Assembly: GCF_033095945.1 (NCBI RefSeq)
Contig: NZ_AP026800.1
Span: forward strand, 1,054,001-1,118,000
Direction of reading: 5' to 3'
Source: Bombiscardovia apis
GTDB lineage: Bacteria > Actinomycetota > Actinomycetes > Actinomycetales > Bifidobacteriaceae
Length of the DNA stretch: 64,000 bases
Shown here: piece after piece, positions 56,545-64,000 of the stretch
How the letters are laid out: each line of letters opens with the position of its first letter
Position numbering within the stretch: position 1 is the stretch's first letter
The notes under the pieces: generated by a model
Database searches by the model: none
Told to the model about the DNA's origin: nothing
Seen by the model: only the letters and a program-made list of their open reading frames with translations
Translations under genes and position numbers: made by a program

Positions 56545-58239
56545 TTAGCGGCTTTGCGTTTCTTCCGCAGCCTTGCGCACGGCGATAGATGCCAGCAAGC
56601 CCACTAGTAGGAGGACACAGGCGAAGGCCATGGCCATCTGACCACCTTGAACAAAGCCGGAGGTCAAAGCATCAGTAATCTGCGGGCCGAGGGCTCCAAA
56701 CTTACCGTGACTGCCTTGAGCGCGCATTCCGGAAATCATGTTGCCTGCTGAGGATTTGACTCCTGCAACGAGTCCGTCGGATAGACCACTGGGCAGACCG
56801 GGAATAGCAGCGAGCTTGCCGGGCGTGGTGAAGCCGACAGCTACTGAGAGGGCCGTGCCGGAAACCGCAGCGCCTAGGGCCGTACCCAGCTGGCGGATAG
56901 TGGACTGGGTAGCAGAGCCTTCCCCGGACTGAGCGATGGGCACTCCGGAGAGCACAAGGCTGGTCAACTGGGCGGACGCGAAGCCTAGGCCCAGGCCGTA
57001 GACGACGAGCGCGGCCATGAGCAGCCAGATGGGGGTTGTTGTGCCCATGCAGGCGATGGCGGCAATAACACCAACCATTTCGAGCACTAAGCCGAGCTGT
57101 ACGGTGCCACCAGCGCCGAGTTTGGCGGAGACGAAGCGGGCCAAGCCGCCGGAGACGATGGAGCCCAAGGCCAGTACGGCGATGATGCCACCTGCTTGAA
57201 GGGTGTTGAGCGAGCGAGCGTTAATCAGATAGAGCGGCAATGTGAAGATGACTACGAACTCGCCGGCATTGATGATTGCTGCGGTGAAATTGCCCCAACC
57301 GAAGGTCTTGATTTTGAAGAGAGTCACGTCAAGCATGACTAGGCGACCGCTGGACTTGCGCTTAAGTTCGAGGGCCACGAAGCAGGCCAACAGCACAATG
57401 CCAAGTGCAAGACAGATGGGAATAACGGACAGGGCTGCGCTCTGGGGCCAGGTGAAGGAACCGATAGTGAGCGCCTTGGCAGGATGCCACCAACCGTAAG
57501 TTTCGCCTTCAATCAGGCCAAAGACTACGAAAGCTGAGCCGAAGGCCGAAAGGAGAATGCCGCCAGCATCTGAGAGCAGGCTGGAGCCGGAACCGGAACC
57601 GCTGCCTTGGGCCTTGGATTCGGGCACGAAGGGGATGGAGCAGATGAAGACGATAGCGCCCAAGGGCAGGTTGACGAGGAAGATCCAGCGCCAGCCGATG
57701 GTTTGCGTAAAGAGACCTCCCAGGAGGGGGCCGATGGCTGCGGCCGAAGACATGACCGCGCCCCACACGCCGAAGGCTGCTGCCCTATATTTACCGCGGA
57801 AATTGGCCGAAACTGAGGAGAGGGTGGAAGGCATAACGAGTGCGCCGCCGATGCCTTGGACCACGCGGGCCATGAGCAGCATCGAACCGCTTTGGGAGGC
57901 AGCGGCCAAGAGCGAGCCTGCCACGAAGATGACGGTGCCAATTTGAAGGAGGCGCTTGCGGCCATACATATCTCCCAGGCGGCCTGATGGCAGGAGGAGG
58001 GCCGCCAAGATGATTGAGTAGAGGGCGGTAATCCACTGGGCATCAGTGAGGTTGATGTTGATGGCGTTGATAATGGCTGGGATGGAAACGTTGACGATTG
58101 AGGAGTCTAACACAATCATGGCCAAGCCTAGGGCCAGCACCCACAGGGCCTTCCAGGGCGGTTTGGGCTCTCCTGCTGACTCTTGAGCGGTTTGCGCCGC
58201 TTTGACTTTGGCTTGTTCTTGCCCCGTTTGTGCTGTCAT
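56545..58239 (-). CDS. MFS multidrug efflux transporter (DHA2, EmrB/QacA type)
   Basis: The 564-residue protein has fourteen predicted membrane helices. DHA2 marks include LDSSIVNVSIPAI in helix 1, GRLGDMYGRKRLLQ after helix 2, RVVQGIGGALVMPSTL, and the antiporter motif GPLLGGLFTQTIGWRW. The length and layout fit drug:H+ antiporters. ATG at 58239 follows GGAGGGG. The divergent TetR gene 257 bases away and the paired palindromes between them indicate repression by that regulator. Substrates are unknown. Confidence 0.92.
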   Translation of the reverse strand: MTAQTGQEQAKVKAAQTAQESAGEPKPPWKALWVLALGLAMIVLDSSIVNVSIPAIINAININLTDAQWITALYSIILAALLLPSGRLGDMYGRKRLLQIGTVIFVAGSLLAAASQSGSMLLMARVVQGIGGALVMPSTLSSVSANFRGKYRAAAFGVWGAVMSSAAAIGPLLGGLFTQTIGWRWIFLVNLPLGAIVFICSIPFVPESKAQGSGSGSGSSLLSDAGGILLSAFGSAFVVFGLIEGETYGWWHPAKALTIGSFTWPQSAALSVIPICLALGIVLLACFVALELKRKSSGRLVMLDVTLFKIKTFGWGNFTAAIINAGEFVVIFTLPLYLINARSLNTLQAGGIIAVLALGSIVSGGLARFVSAKLGAGGTVQLGLVLEMVGVIAAIACMGTTTPIWLLMAALVVYGLGLGFASAQLTSLVLSGVPIAQSGEGSATQSTIRQLGTALGAAVSGTALSVAVGFTTPGKLAAIPGLPSGLSDGLVAGVKSSAGNMISGMRAQGSHGKFGALGPQITDALTSGFVQGGQMAMAFACVLLLVGLLASIAVRKAAEETQSR

Positions 58240-58335
58240 ATTGCGCCCCTCCATAGAGCCTTAGGCCCTGATACTAACTCGTTCGCGGCCGTTCGCTAGT
58301 AACTTTTTGCGACACACTGTCTCGAACCTGCTTAG

Positions 58336-58388
58336 ACTATACGTCTCCCCCACCCAAAATGCAACTCGCCAATCCTTGCAATCATTGC
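58336..58388 (-). promoter_or_regulatory. MFS promoter with upstream palindrome
   Basis: On the minus strand -35 TTGCAT (58359-58364) and -10 TATAGT (58336-58341) are 17 bases apart. GCAAT-C-ATTGC, a perfect palindrome (58378-58388), lies 14 bases above the -35. A second copy with a different centre base is at 58442-58452. Confidence 0.7.
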
Positions 58389-58441
58389 CTTCCTGCACGA
58401 CCCAAGATAAGCATAGAGGGGTTGGCTTAGAATGCCAGTAA

Positions 58442-58452
58442 GCAATGATTGC
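58442..58452. promoter_or_regulatory. Second TetR operator candidate
   Basis: GCAAT-G-ATTGC is a perfect palindrome 45 bases before the TetR start. It is the complementary-centre copy of the palindrome at 58378-58388, 64 bases away centre to centre. Confidence 0.6.
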
Positions 58453-58496
58453 AAACGCGCGCCAGCTGAGTAGCGCTGGTCTAAGAGGAGGTGGGG

Positions 58497-59210
58497 ATGC
58501 CCAAGATTCAAGAGCCAACCCTCAGCGAGCACCGCCAGCGCCTCCTGACGCAGATTTTGGATGCGGCCGAGCTTATCCTCAAAACGCAAGGGCGAGCAAA
58601 CCTGACTATGGCTGCGGTCAGCGAGCGCGCGGGGATTGCCCGCAATTCCATCTACCGCTACGCCCAAAACACTGACCAGTTGTGCGACAAGGTCTTGGAG
58701 CGGCGACTGCCCACTTGGTCGCGAGCACTGGGCCAGGCCTTGGAAGGCTTGAGCGATCCGGCACAAATTATCGCAGCTTGGAGCCGGGCCAACCTGCGGC
58801 AGACCAGCGAGCACGGGCACGGCTGGCTCATGGACCTCTTTAGCTCCTCCAACAACGAGCATATTCGCAAGAGTTTCCTCTATGGCGATTATCGCAGAGC
58901 CGACCAGAGCGTGGATGCGCTGAAAGCTAGCGAGAATCCCCTAAAGACCCAGGAACCCACGCAGGCCATGATTAGCTTTCACCATCTGGTCAACGGGCCA
59001 CTTATCGCAGCTTGGGAACAGCTCTTGCCTGGGCGCGCCGACACTGGCGTCGAGCTTACGCGCGGCCTAGTGCAGTCGGGCATGCGCCTTATCGACGCTT
59101 TAGAAAGCCAGCAGCCTCCAGCAGCCAACACAACTATCGAAGCGGTGATAGGAGACGTTGATAGGAGTGTACAAGCGGTAGTGGCAGCACTTACCGGCAC
59201 AGCAAGCTAG
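58497..59210 (+). CDS. TetR-family transcriptional regulator
   Basis: The 237-residue protein starts PKIQEPTLSEHRQRLLTQIL. The DNA-binding domain (about 12-58) has LTMAAVSERAGIARNSIYRYAQNTDQL. The rest is an all-helical ligand domain. Divergent layout with the MFS efflux gene and shared palindromes suggest it represses that gene and itself until a substrate binds. ATG at 58497 follows AGGAGG by five bases; a GTG two codons earlier is less likely. The inducer is unknown. Confidence 0.92.
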   Translation: MPKIQEPTLSEHRQRLLTQILDAAELILKTQGRANLTMAAVSERAGIARNSIYRYAQNTDQLCDKVLERRLPTWSRALGQALEGLSDPAQIIAAWSRANLRQTSEHGHGWLMDLFSSSNNEHIRKSFLYGDYRRADQSVDALKASENPLKTQEPTQAMISFHHLVNGPLIAAWEQLLPGRADTGVELTRGLVQSGMRLIDALESQQPPAANTTIEAVIGDVDRSVQAVVAALTGTAS

Positions 59211-59293
59211 TTTGCTCTTGCGGCTTAAGTGGCTTGGAATAGGATTTTTCGGAGCAGTGTTGCAGTAAATAAGAATATGAAAAAGGGAGAATT

Positions 59294-59665
59294 ATGCGAT
59301 TGCTTGGCAATATTATCTGGCTCATTTTGGGGGGATTGTTTCTTTCCCTCAGCTGGGCCTTCGTAGGGTTAATCTTGAGCATCACTATTGTGGGCCTTCC
59401 CTTGGGCGTGCAGGCCTTCAAAATGGCAAAGTTGACTCTTTCTCCTTTCGGCAAGACCGTTTATTATGGTGGCGGTCTCGGCTCCACCATTGCTAACGTT
59501 TTCTGGATAGTATTGGTGGGCTGGTGGATGGCCTTGGGCTACGTCGTTGCAGGCTTGGCAAATATGATTACTATTATTGGCATTCCTTTCGGTATTCAGT
59601 CTTTCAAAATGGCTGCGCTGTCTTTAATGCCCTTCGGCTCTCGGGTCGCCAAGAACTTGTATTAA
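59294..59665 (+). CDS. yccF: YccF-domain membrane protein
   Basis: The 123-residue protein has two tandem YccF units. The first contains NIIWLILGGLF and IVGLPLGVQAFKMAKLTLSPFG. The second contains NVFWIVLVGWW and IIGIPFGIQSFKMAALSLMPFG. Each has membrane helices. The family is widespread but without an established function. ATG follows AAGGGAG. It lies between the TetR gene and a cyclophilin gene, in the same direction. Confidence 0.9.
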   Translation: MRLLGNIIWLILGGLFLSLSWAFVGLILSITIVGLPLGVQAFKMAKLTLSPFGKTVYYGGGLGSTIANVFWIVLVGWWMALGYVVAGLANMITIIGIPFGIQSFKMAALSLMPFGSRVAKNLY

Positions 59666-59718
59666 GTGGCTTTCTCGACCGTACTTGTGCGGTCTGAGAG
59701 AGGTGAGATAATAGAAGT

Positions 59719-60258
59719 ATGACAACTGTAATTATGCATACATCCGAAGGCGACATCCGCCTCGACCTCTTCGACGACAAAGCTTCCCAGACCGTTGAGA
59801 ACTTCTTGGGCCTGGCTTCTGGCTCCAAGGAGTGGAAGGATCCCATCACGGGCGAAACCCGCAACGATCCCTTCTACAACGGTTTGACCTTCCACCGCAT
59901 TATCAAGGACTTCATGATTCAGGGCGGCTGCCCGCTCGGCACCGGCACCGGCGGCCCCGGCTACGAGTTCGACGATGAAATTGACCCCAATCTCACCTTC
60001 GATGCTCCCTACAAGCTGGCTATGGCCAACGCTGGTACCCGTCGCGATCCTCGCAGCGGCGAGATTCACGGCACCAACGGCTCCCAGTTCTTCATCACGA
60101 GCGTGCCTACTCCTTGGCTCGACGGCCACCACACCATCTTTGGTGAGGTTGCAGACGAGGCTTCCAAGAAGGTAGTGGATGCTCTGAACTCAGTGAAGAC
60201 CGGCCGCGGCGATCAGCCAGTTGAGCCCGTTATGATTGAGACGGTAGAAGTGCTCTAA
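59719..60258 (+). CDS. ppiB: Cyclophilin-type peptidyl-prolyl cis-trans isomerase
   Basis: PpiB speeds proline isomerisation in cytoplasmic protein folding. The 179-residue protein lacks a signal peptide. Motifs include FHRIIKDFMIQGGCPLGTG (about 56-74), GSQFFIT and TPWLDGHHTIFGEV. The length is normal for actinobacterial forms. A clear terminator follows 25 bases after the stop, so the gene is probably transcribed alone. Confidence 0.96.
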   Translation: MTTVIMHTSEGDIRLDLFDDKASQTVENFLGLASGSKEWKDPITGETRNDPFYNGLTFHRIIKDFMIQGGCPLGTGTGGPGYEFDDEIDPNLTFDAPYKLAMANAGTRRDPRSGEIHGTNGSQFFITSVPTPWLDGHHTIFGEVADEASKKVVDALNSVKTGRGDQPVEPVMIETVEVL

Positions 60259-60282
60259 GCTCGGGCACCTTCGCAACTGTTC

Positions 60283-60314
60283 AGGCCGGACTCTACTAGG
60301 GTCCGGCCTTTTAT
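60283..60314 (+). terminator. Rho-independent terminator of the cyclophilin gene
   Basis: AGGCCGGAC (60283-60291) pairs perfectly with GTCCGGCCT (60301-60309) across nine bases and continues TTTTATAT. Confidence 0.93.
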
Positions 60315-60341
60315 ATAGGTCAATAGAAGGAAGGGGCTGGC

Positions 60342-61391
60342 ATGGAAGCAGCAGACGCAGGCAGTCAACAGGCAGGCTCGACAGGCAAAGGGCCGGTGCG
60401 GGTTGCGATTTTAGGGGCTGGCCGGATTGCTCACCACATGGCCCAAACCTTGCAACTTATGCGCTCAGACCCGCGCTACCGAGACTTGGTAGAGCCTTAC
60501 GCAGTGGCCTCTCGCTCGCTGGAGCGGGCGCAAGTCTTATCTCAGCTCTATGCCATCCCTCACACCTATGGCTCCTATCAAGAGCTGCTCGAAAACCCGA
60601 ACGTTGACTTAGTCTACATTGCGACTCCTCACAGCCTGCACGCCCAGCAGGCTAAAGACTGTCTTGAAGCTGGTAAGCACATACTGGTCGAAAAGTCTTT
60701 CACCCTCAACGCTAAGCAGGCTCAAGTCGTGATTGACCTAGCCCGCAGCAAGGGGCTTTTGTGTGCCGAAGCTATATGGACTCGCTATATGCCTTCTCGC
60801 GACTTGCTTGCCCAGATTCTTTCCTCGGAAACAATCGGGAAGATTCGAGCTGCCTCGGCTAGCCTGTGCTACCCCACTACCCATAAGCCGAGAATAGTGG
60901 ATCCAGCTCTTGGCGGCGGCGCTCTGTTAGATGTGGGCGTGTACTCACTCAACTTTATCGACATGGTTTTTGGTGGCCGCCAGCCCAAGCAGATGCAGAC
61001 CACCGCTGCCATGTATGCAACGGGCGTGGATGAATCGAACAGCACTACGCTCGTCTATGCAGACGGTTCAATGGGCGTGGCCAGCTCGTCGATGAGCGTT
61101 GCTTGCGATCGGACCGGAAGCATTTGGGGCAGCGAGGGATACATAGTCTGCCACAACATTAACAATATCGAAGCAATTGACGTATACGGGGCCGACCACC
61201 AGCTGCTCGACCACCACGAAGTTCCCGGCCAGCTCACCGGCTATGAGTACGAAGTGGAGGCAGCAGCTCGGGCCATACAGGCCGGGCAGGTGGAATGCCC
61301 GCAGATGCCTCACAACACCACTATTCGCATGATGGAGTGGATGGACGCTATTCGCGCTCAGTGGGGTATGCACTACCCGAGCGAGGCCTAA
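60342..61391 (+). CDS. Gfo/Idh/MocA-family oxidoreductase
   Basis: The 349-residue protein has an N-terminal NAD(P)-binding fold, with RVAILGAGRIAHHMAQTL (about 20-37) and the motif VEKSFTLNAKQA in place of the usual EKP. The C-terminal alpha/beta domain contains GGGALLDVGVYSLNFIDM, matching the dimeric dihydrodiol and glucose-fructose oxidoreductase branch. Members oxidise or reduce sugars and related alcohols; the substrate is not readable. ATG follows GGAAGG. The gene stands alone between a terminator and the MarR gene. Confidence 0.88.
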   Translation: MEAADAGSQQAGSTGKGPVRVAILGAGRIAHHMAQTLQLMRSDPRYRDLVEPYAVASRSLERAQVLSQLYAIPHTYGSYQELLENPNVDLVYIATPHSLHAQQAKDCLEAGKHILVEKSFTLNAKQAQVVIDLARSKGLLCAEAIWTRYMPSRDLLAQILSSETIGKIRAASASLCYPTTHKPRIVDPALGGGALLDVGVYSLNFIDMVFGGRQPKQMQTTAAMYATGVDESNSTTLVYADGSMGVASSSMSVACDRTGSIWGSEGYIVCHNINNIEAIDVYGADHQLLDHHEVPGQLTGYEYEVEAAARAIQAGQVECPQMPHNTTIRMMEWMDAIRAQWGMHYPSEA

Positions 61392-61605
61392 GCGCACGCA
61401 TACCAGAGGAAACGCAAGCTGCACATTAAGTCTCTTGCTACATTTCGGCGCGTACTACTGGCCATAGGCTAAAATGATATTCTACGTCCTCTGTATTGAG
61501 AGGGCATTCGCGCTTGGGGAAGCGCAACACCAGTCTTTGGTCTTAACAGGCCCTCTCAGCGTCAATCGGGGAAAGCGCTGCAACTGTGGAAGGACGCTTG
61601 CGTTC

Positions 61606-62058
61606 ATGGCTAAACAGCAGCAATACCACTGGCTCAGCGGATACATTGCCAGCATTTATAGGCAGTCGAAGTCTGAGTTCAAGAAGCAGCTCGCCCTGCC
61701 TGGCTTCAAAGGTACCCAGAGCGACGTGATGATGTTTCTTTACGACCATAAGGGCTTGTGCCAGCGGCAGATCGCAGCCCAGATGGGGGTCGACCCCAGC
61801 CTGCTAGCTCGCGACATTAAGACGCTCTTGGAGCATAAGCTGGTAGTGAGCCAAATCAATCCCAACGACAAGCGCGCCAATGTGATTGCTTTAAGTCAAC
61901 AGGGAGAAGAGCTTGCTAAGCGGCAGATTCGCGCCATCAACACATGGTGGTCCCACTTCTTTGAGCAGGAGCCAGAAGTGGACCCTGCCGCGGTTTTGCA
62001 AACGCTCGCAGCTTTGAACCGTCATTTGAAGGTCCAAATCAGCGCAAACGCGCAGTAA
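61606..62058 (+). CDS. MarR-family transcriptional regulator
   Basis: The 150-residue protein starts AKQQQYHWLSGYIASIY. The winged helix has LCQRQIAAQMGVDPSLLARDIKTLLEHKLV and the wing DKRANVIALSQQGEEL, a typical MarR pattern. ATG at 61606 begins the conserved part; upstream codons to 61474 are open but do not look like the family. It converges on rarA with two bases between stops. No obvious target gene is adjacent. Confidence 0.88.
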   Translation: MAKQQQYHWLSGYIASIYRQSKSEFKKQLALPGFKGTQSDVMMFLYDHKGLCQRQIAAQMGVDPSLLARDIKTLLEHKLVVSQINPNDKRANVIALSQQGEELAKRQIRAINTWWSHFFEQEPEVDPAAVLQTLAALNRHLKVQISANAQ

Positions 62059-62060
62059 GT

Positions 62061-63503
62061 CTACCCCTTATCTGAGGCTTTCTCAGCCGTTCCGGCATTC
62101 TCGCCTTGACTCTTTATGCTACTAGCAGAATCTGATTGATTCTCTTGAAGAATGCTACGAATGCGTTCCAAGCGAGGCCCCACCTCATGCTCATAGCCGC
62201 GGTCGTTGGGCCGATAATACACGTGGCCAACTAATTCATCGGGCATATACTGCTGGGGAGCCACCGCGCCGGGCCAATCATGAGCATACCGGTAGCCATC
62301 ATGATTACCCCAAGCCTTCATCAGTTTAGTAGGAGCATTGCGCAAATGCAGGGGCACCTGGCCTATATTGCCAGAGTCAACGTCTGCAAGAGCTTGGTCG
62401 ATGGCCAGATAGGCAGCGTTCGACTTGGGCGCAGTCGCTACAGCAATGACAGCTTCGGACAAGATAATACGCGCCTCAGGCATACCAATCATGGCAACAG
62501 CTTGGGCAGCAGCAACGGTCGTCTGCAAAATCTGAGGAGCAGCCATGCCCACTTCTTCAGCAGCAGCAATCATAATGCGTCGAGCAATGAAGCGCGGATC
62601 CTCCCCTGCCCTGAGCATGCGAGCCAGATAGTGTAGGGCCGCATCCGGATCTGAGCCCCGCATGGACTTAATAAAAGCCGAGGCCACATCATAATGGTCG
62701 TCGCCCTGTTTGTCGTAGCGCACAGCAGCCACATCCATAACAGCAGCAACCACTTTGAGGGTAATAACGGGCTTGCGAGCGCCCTTCTTGCGGGGCTGCT
62801 CACCAGTGACCGCACCAGCTGCGGCCTCCAGAATCGTGAGGGCCTTGCGAGCGTCGCCACCCGCTAGTGAAACGATGCGTTCTCGGGCCTCGTCGTCTAT
62901 CTTTACTTCATCTTTGAGCCCGCGCTCGTCGACCAGCGCCCGATCGATGAGATGTGCAATATCTGAAGCTTCCAAGGACTCAAGTTTGACCACTACCGAG
63001 CGCGAAAGCAGGGGTGCAATGACCGAAAAGCTAGGGTTTTCAGTGGTTGCAGCTACTAAGGTTACATCCCGATTCTCTACCGCGGGAAGCAGGGCATCTT
63101 GCTGCGACTTAGAAAAACGATGGACTTCGTCCACGAATAAAACGGTCTCTTGGCCAATTGAAACTAGGCGTTCGCGAGCGCCAGCCAGCAACTCACGCAG
63201 TTCTTTAACGCCGGAAGTCACTGCCGAAAGCTCTTCAAAGGCGCGGCCGGACTGCTCGGCCACGATGTATGCCAAAGTAGTTTTACCTACCCCGGGAGGA
63301 CCAAACAAAATAACCGAGCTGGGCGCGGTGAGCTTGGTTTGACTGCCAGAGCCCGAGCGAGCCAAGCGCTCCAAGGGGGTGCCGGGCGCTACGGCCTTGG
63401 TCTGCCCCACGAGCTCGCTCAATTCGCGTGGTCGCATCCGTACTGCCAGCGGCAGGGTGTGCTCTTCGGGCACTTGCGCAGCAGCAAAGAGATCGTCTAC
63501 CAT
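62061..63503 (-). CDS. rarA: Replication-associated recombination protein A
   Basis: RarA (MgsA) is an AAA+ ATPase related to clamp loaders that acts at stalled forks. The 480-residue protein has MRPRELSELVGQTKAV, Walker A FGPPGVGKTTLAYIV (about 67-81), Walker B VLFVDEVHRFSKSQQDALLP (about 121-140) and sensor VAATTENPSF. The C-terminal MgsA domain carries HYLARMLRAGEDPRFIARR and RNAPTKLMKAWG. ATG follows GGGGAG. It converges on the MarR gene. Confidence 0.96.
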   Translation of the reverse strand: MVDDLFAAAQVPEEHTLPLAVRMRPRELSELVGQTKAVAPGTPLERLARSGSGSQTKLTAPSSVILFGPPGVGKTTLAYIVAEQSGRAFEELSAVTSGVKELRELLAGARERLVSIGQETVLFVDEVHRFSKSQQDALLPAVENRDVTLVAATTENPSFSVIAPLLSRSVVVKLESLEASDIAHLIDRALVDERGLKDEVKIDDEARERIVSLAGGDARKALTILEAAAGAVTGEQPRKKGARKPVITLKVVAAVMDVAAVRYDKQGDDHYDVASAFIKSMRGSDPDAALHYLARMLRAGEDPRFIARRIMIAAAEEVGMAAPQILQTTVAAAQAVAMIGMPEARIILSEAVIAVATAPKSNAAYLAIDQALADVDSGNIGQVPLHLRNAPTKLMKAWGNHDGYRYAHDWPGAVAPQQYMPDELVGHVYYRPNDRGYEHEVGPRLERIRSILQENQSDSASSIKSQGENAGTAEKASDKG

Positions 63504-63571
63504 ACTCCCCGACCCTCTTTCTTGTGTACTTCTACTCTAGTATGGCCCGGCTCTTAACACACCCCGCTCGC

Positions 63572-64000
63572 TCACAGCTTGAGCAGCTCTTCAATGGGGC
63601 CAACCTGATAGTCGGTAAAGACTACTTGACCCTCTTCTTGGCTGGCGTCGACATCTACCAAACCGGCAATGCCCCAGTCGTGCTCGCCTTCAACATCGTC
63701 GAAGACCTGCTGAACCCGCCAAATATGCTCGCGGGTCTCTCGCGAATCGTCGATGCTAAAGAAGTCATTGGATCGGGCCTTCTCGCCAGTATTGATGGCC
63801 TCGTGCTCCTCGTAGAAGTCGTCGAGCGCATCTTCCCAGGCTCGCAGGGCGTAACCCCAATCCGCATCGAGGTTCGCCAGCTGTTGGGGCTTGTCGAAAG
63901 CCACGAGCTCTACCCTGTGGAACATGGCATTGCGCACCAGCAGTTGGAGAGCCCTGCGGTCGTGCACGACCTGGTCCTTGTCTTGCGGAGGTGCAGCGTC
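63572..64000 (-). CDS. C-terminal end of a DUF3516 DEAD/DEAH-box helicase (partial)
   Basis: The frame runs off the right edge and leaves about 142 residues. RNAMFHRVELVAFDKPQQLANLDAD, WEDALDDFYEEHEAI, IWRVQQVFDDVEGEHDWGI and VDVDASQEEGQVVF match the C-terminal DUF3516 part of an actinobacterial DEAD/DEAH helicase. The helicase core lies outside. An internal GTG at 63967 is not the start, because coding sequence continues through 64000. Confidence 0.85.
   Translation of the reverse strand, partial: DAAPPQDKDQVVHDRRALQLLVRNAMFHRVELVAFDKPQQLANLDADWGYALRAWEDALDDFYEEHEAINTGEKARSNDFFSIDDSRETREHIWRVQQVFDDVEGEHDWGIAGLVDVDASQEEGQVVFTDYQVGPIEELLKL

Noticed and set aside
1..64000. CRISPR array, prophage, or restriction-modification system
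   Set aside because: No regularly spaced repeats, Cas, phage structural, integrase or methyltransferase-plus-nuclease pair was seen. The inverted repeats are too far apart and lack spacers.

Overview
The window looks like a chromosomal segment from a bifidobacterium or close relative (Actinobacteria, Bifidobacteriaceae). The evidence is a GlnE of actinobacterial form, the tig-clpP1-clpP2-clpX cluster, a CTC-type ribosomal protein L25, an actinobacterial RNase D, pyruvate formate-lyase with its activase, a DUF3516 helicase end, and RCC1-repeat surface proteins like those known from bifidobacteria. The genus cannot be fixed from sequence reading alone. Most of the window is conserved core chromosome.

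Layout. 1-14.4 kb is almost all minus strand: the tail of a LysR-type regulator (+), a membrane-anchored DsbA-like thioredoxin, glnE, metF, metE, a SixA-like phosphatase, the tRNA m1A methyltransferase, a small membrane protein, hemW and lepA. 14.7-17.2 kb (+) holds a GNAT acetyltransferase, rpsT and an orphan protein with a nuclease-like C-terminus. 17.4-30.1 kb (-) carries ilvE, rplY, a Ser/Pro/Gln-rich membrane protein, a chain of overlapping genes (HAD hydrolase, glmU, rsfS, histidine phosphatase) preceded by tRNA-Gln and prs, then proA, an uncharacterised gene and nadD, then glyA. 30.4-34.3 kb (+) encodes a heterodimeric ABC exporter. 34.4-36.5 kb (-) is a GntR-regulated ABC-2 transporter operon. 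36.7-51.6 kb (-) contains a HAD phosphatase, recN, nadK, clpX, clpP2, clpP1, tig, RNase D, pflA, pflB, a small SPOR-like protein and nadE. 51.9-56.4 kb (+) is accessory: a 1144-residue RCC1-repeat surface protein and the remains of a sugar symporter. 56.5-64 kb holds a drug-efflux MFS gene divergent from its TetR regulator, yccF, a cyclophilin, a Gfo/Idh oxidoreductase, a MarR regulator, rarA and the end of a DUF3516 helicase.

Three things stand out. First, seven intergenic inverted repeats between 4.4 and 18.8 kb share conserved arms. Every copy has exactly 46 bases between the inner GGGCA and TGCCC (CGCCC in one copy), although the central loops differ, and none was seen in the remaining 45 kb. 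Second, the RCC1 surface protein has ten consecutive G inside its signal-peptide codons; losing or gaining one G gives an immediate stop, so the gene is a strong candidate for phase variation. It encodes two complete seven-repeat RCC1 arrays and has a short GC-rich patch suggesting recombination. Third, two regulator/transporter pairs (GntR with ABC-2, TetR with MFS) have palindromes placed at good promoters, making their control readable from sequence.

Several gene starts were moved downstream of the longest possible reading frame because a ribosome binding site, a tRNA or an intergenic repeat lies inside the extension. Start coordinates are therefore interpretations; stop coordinates are read directly.
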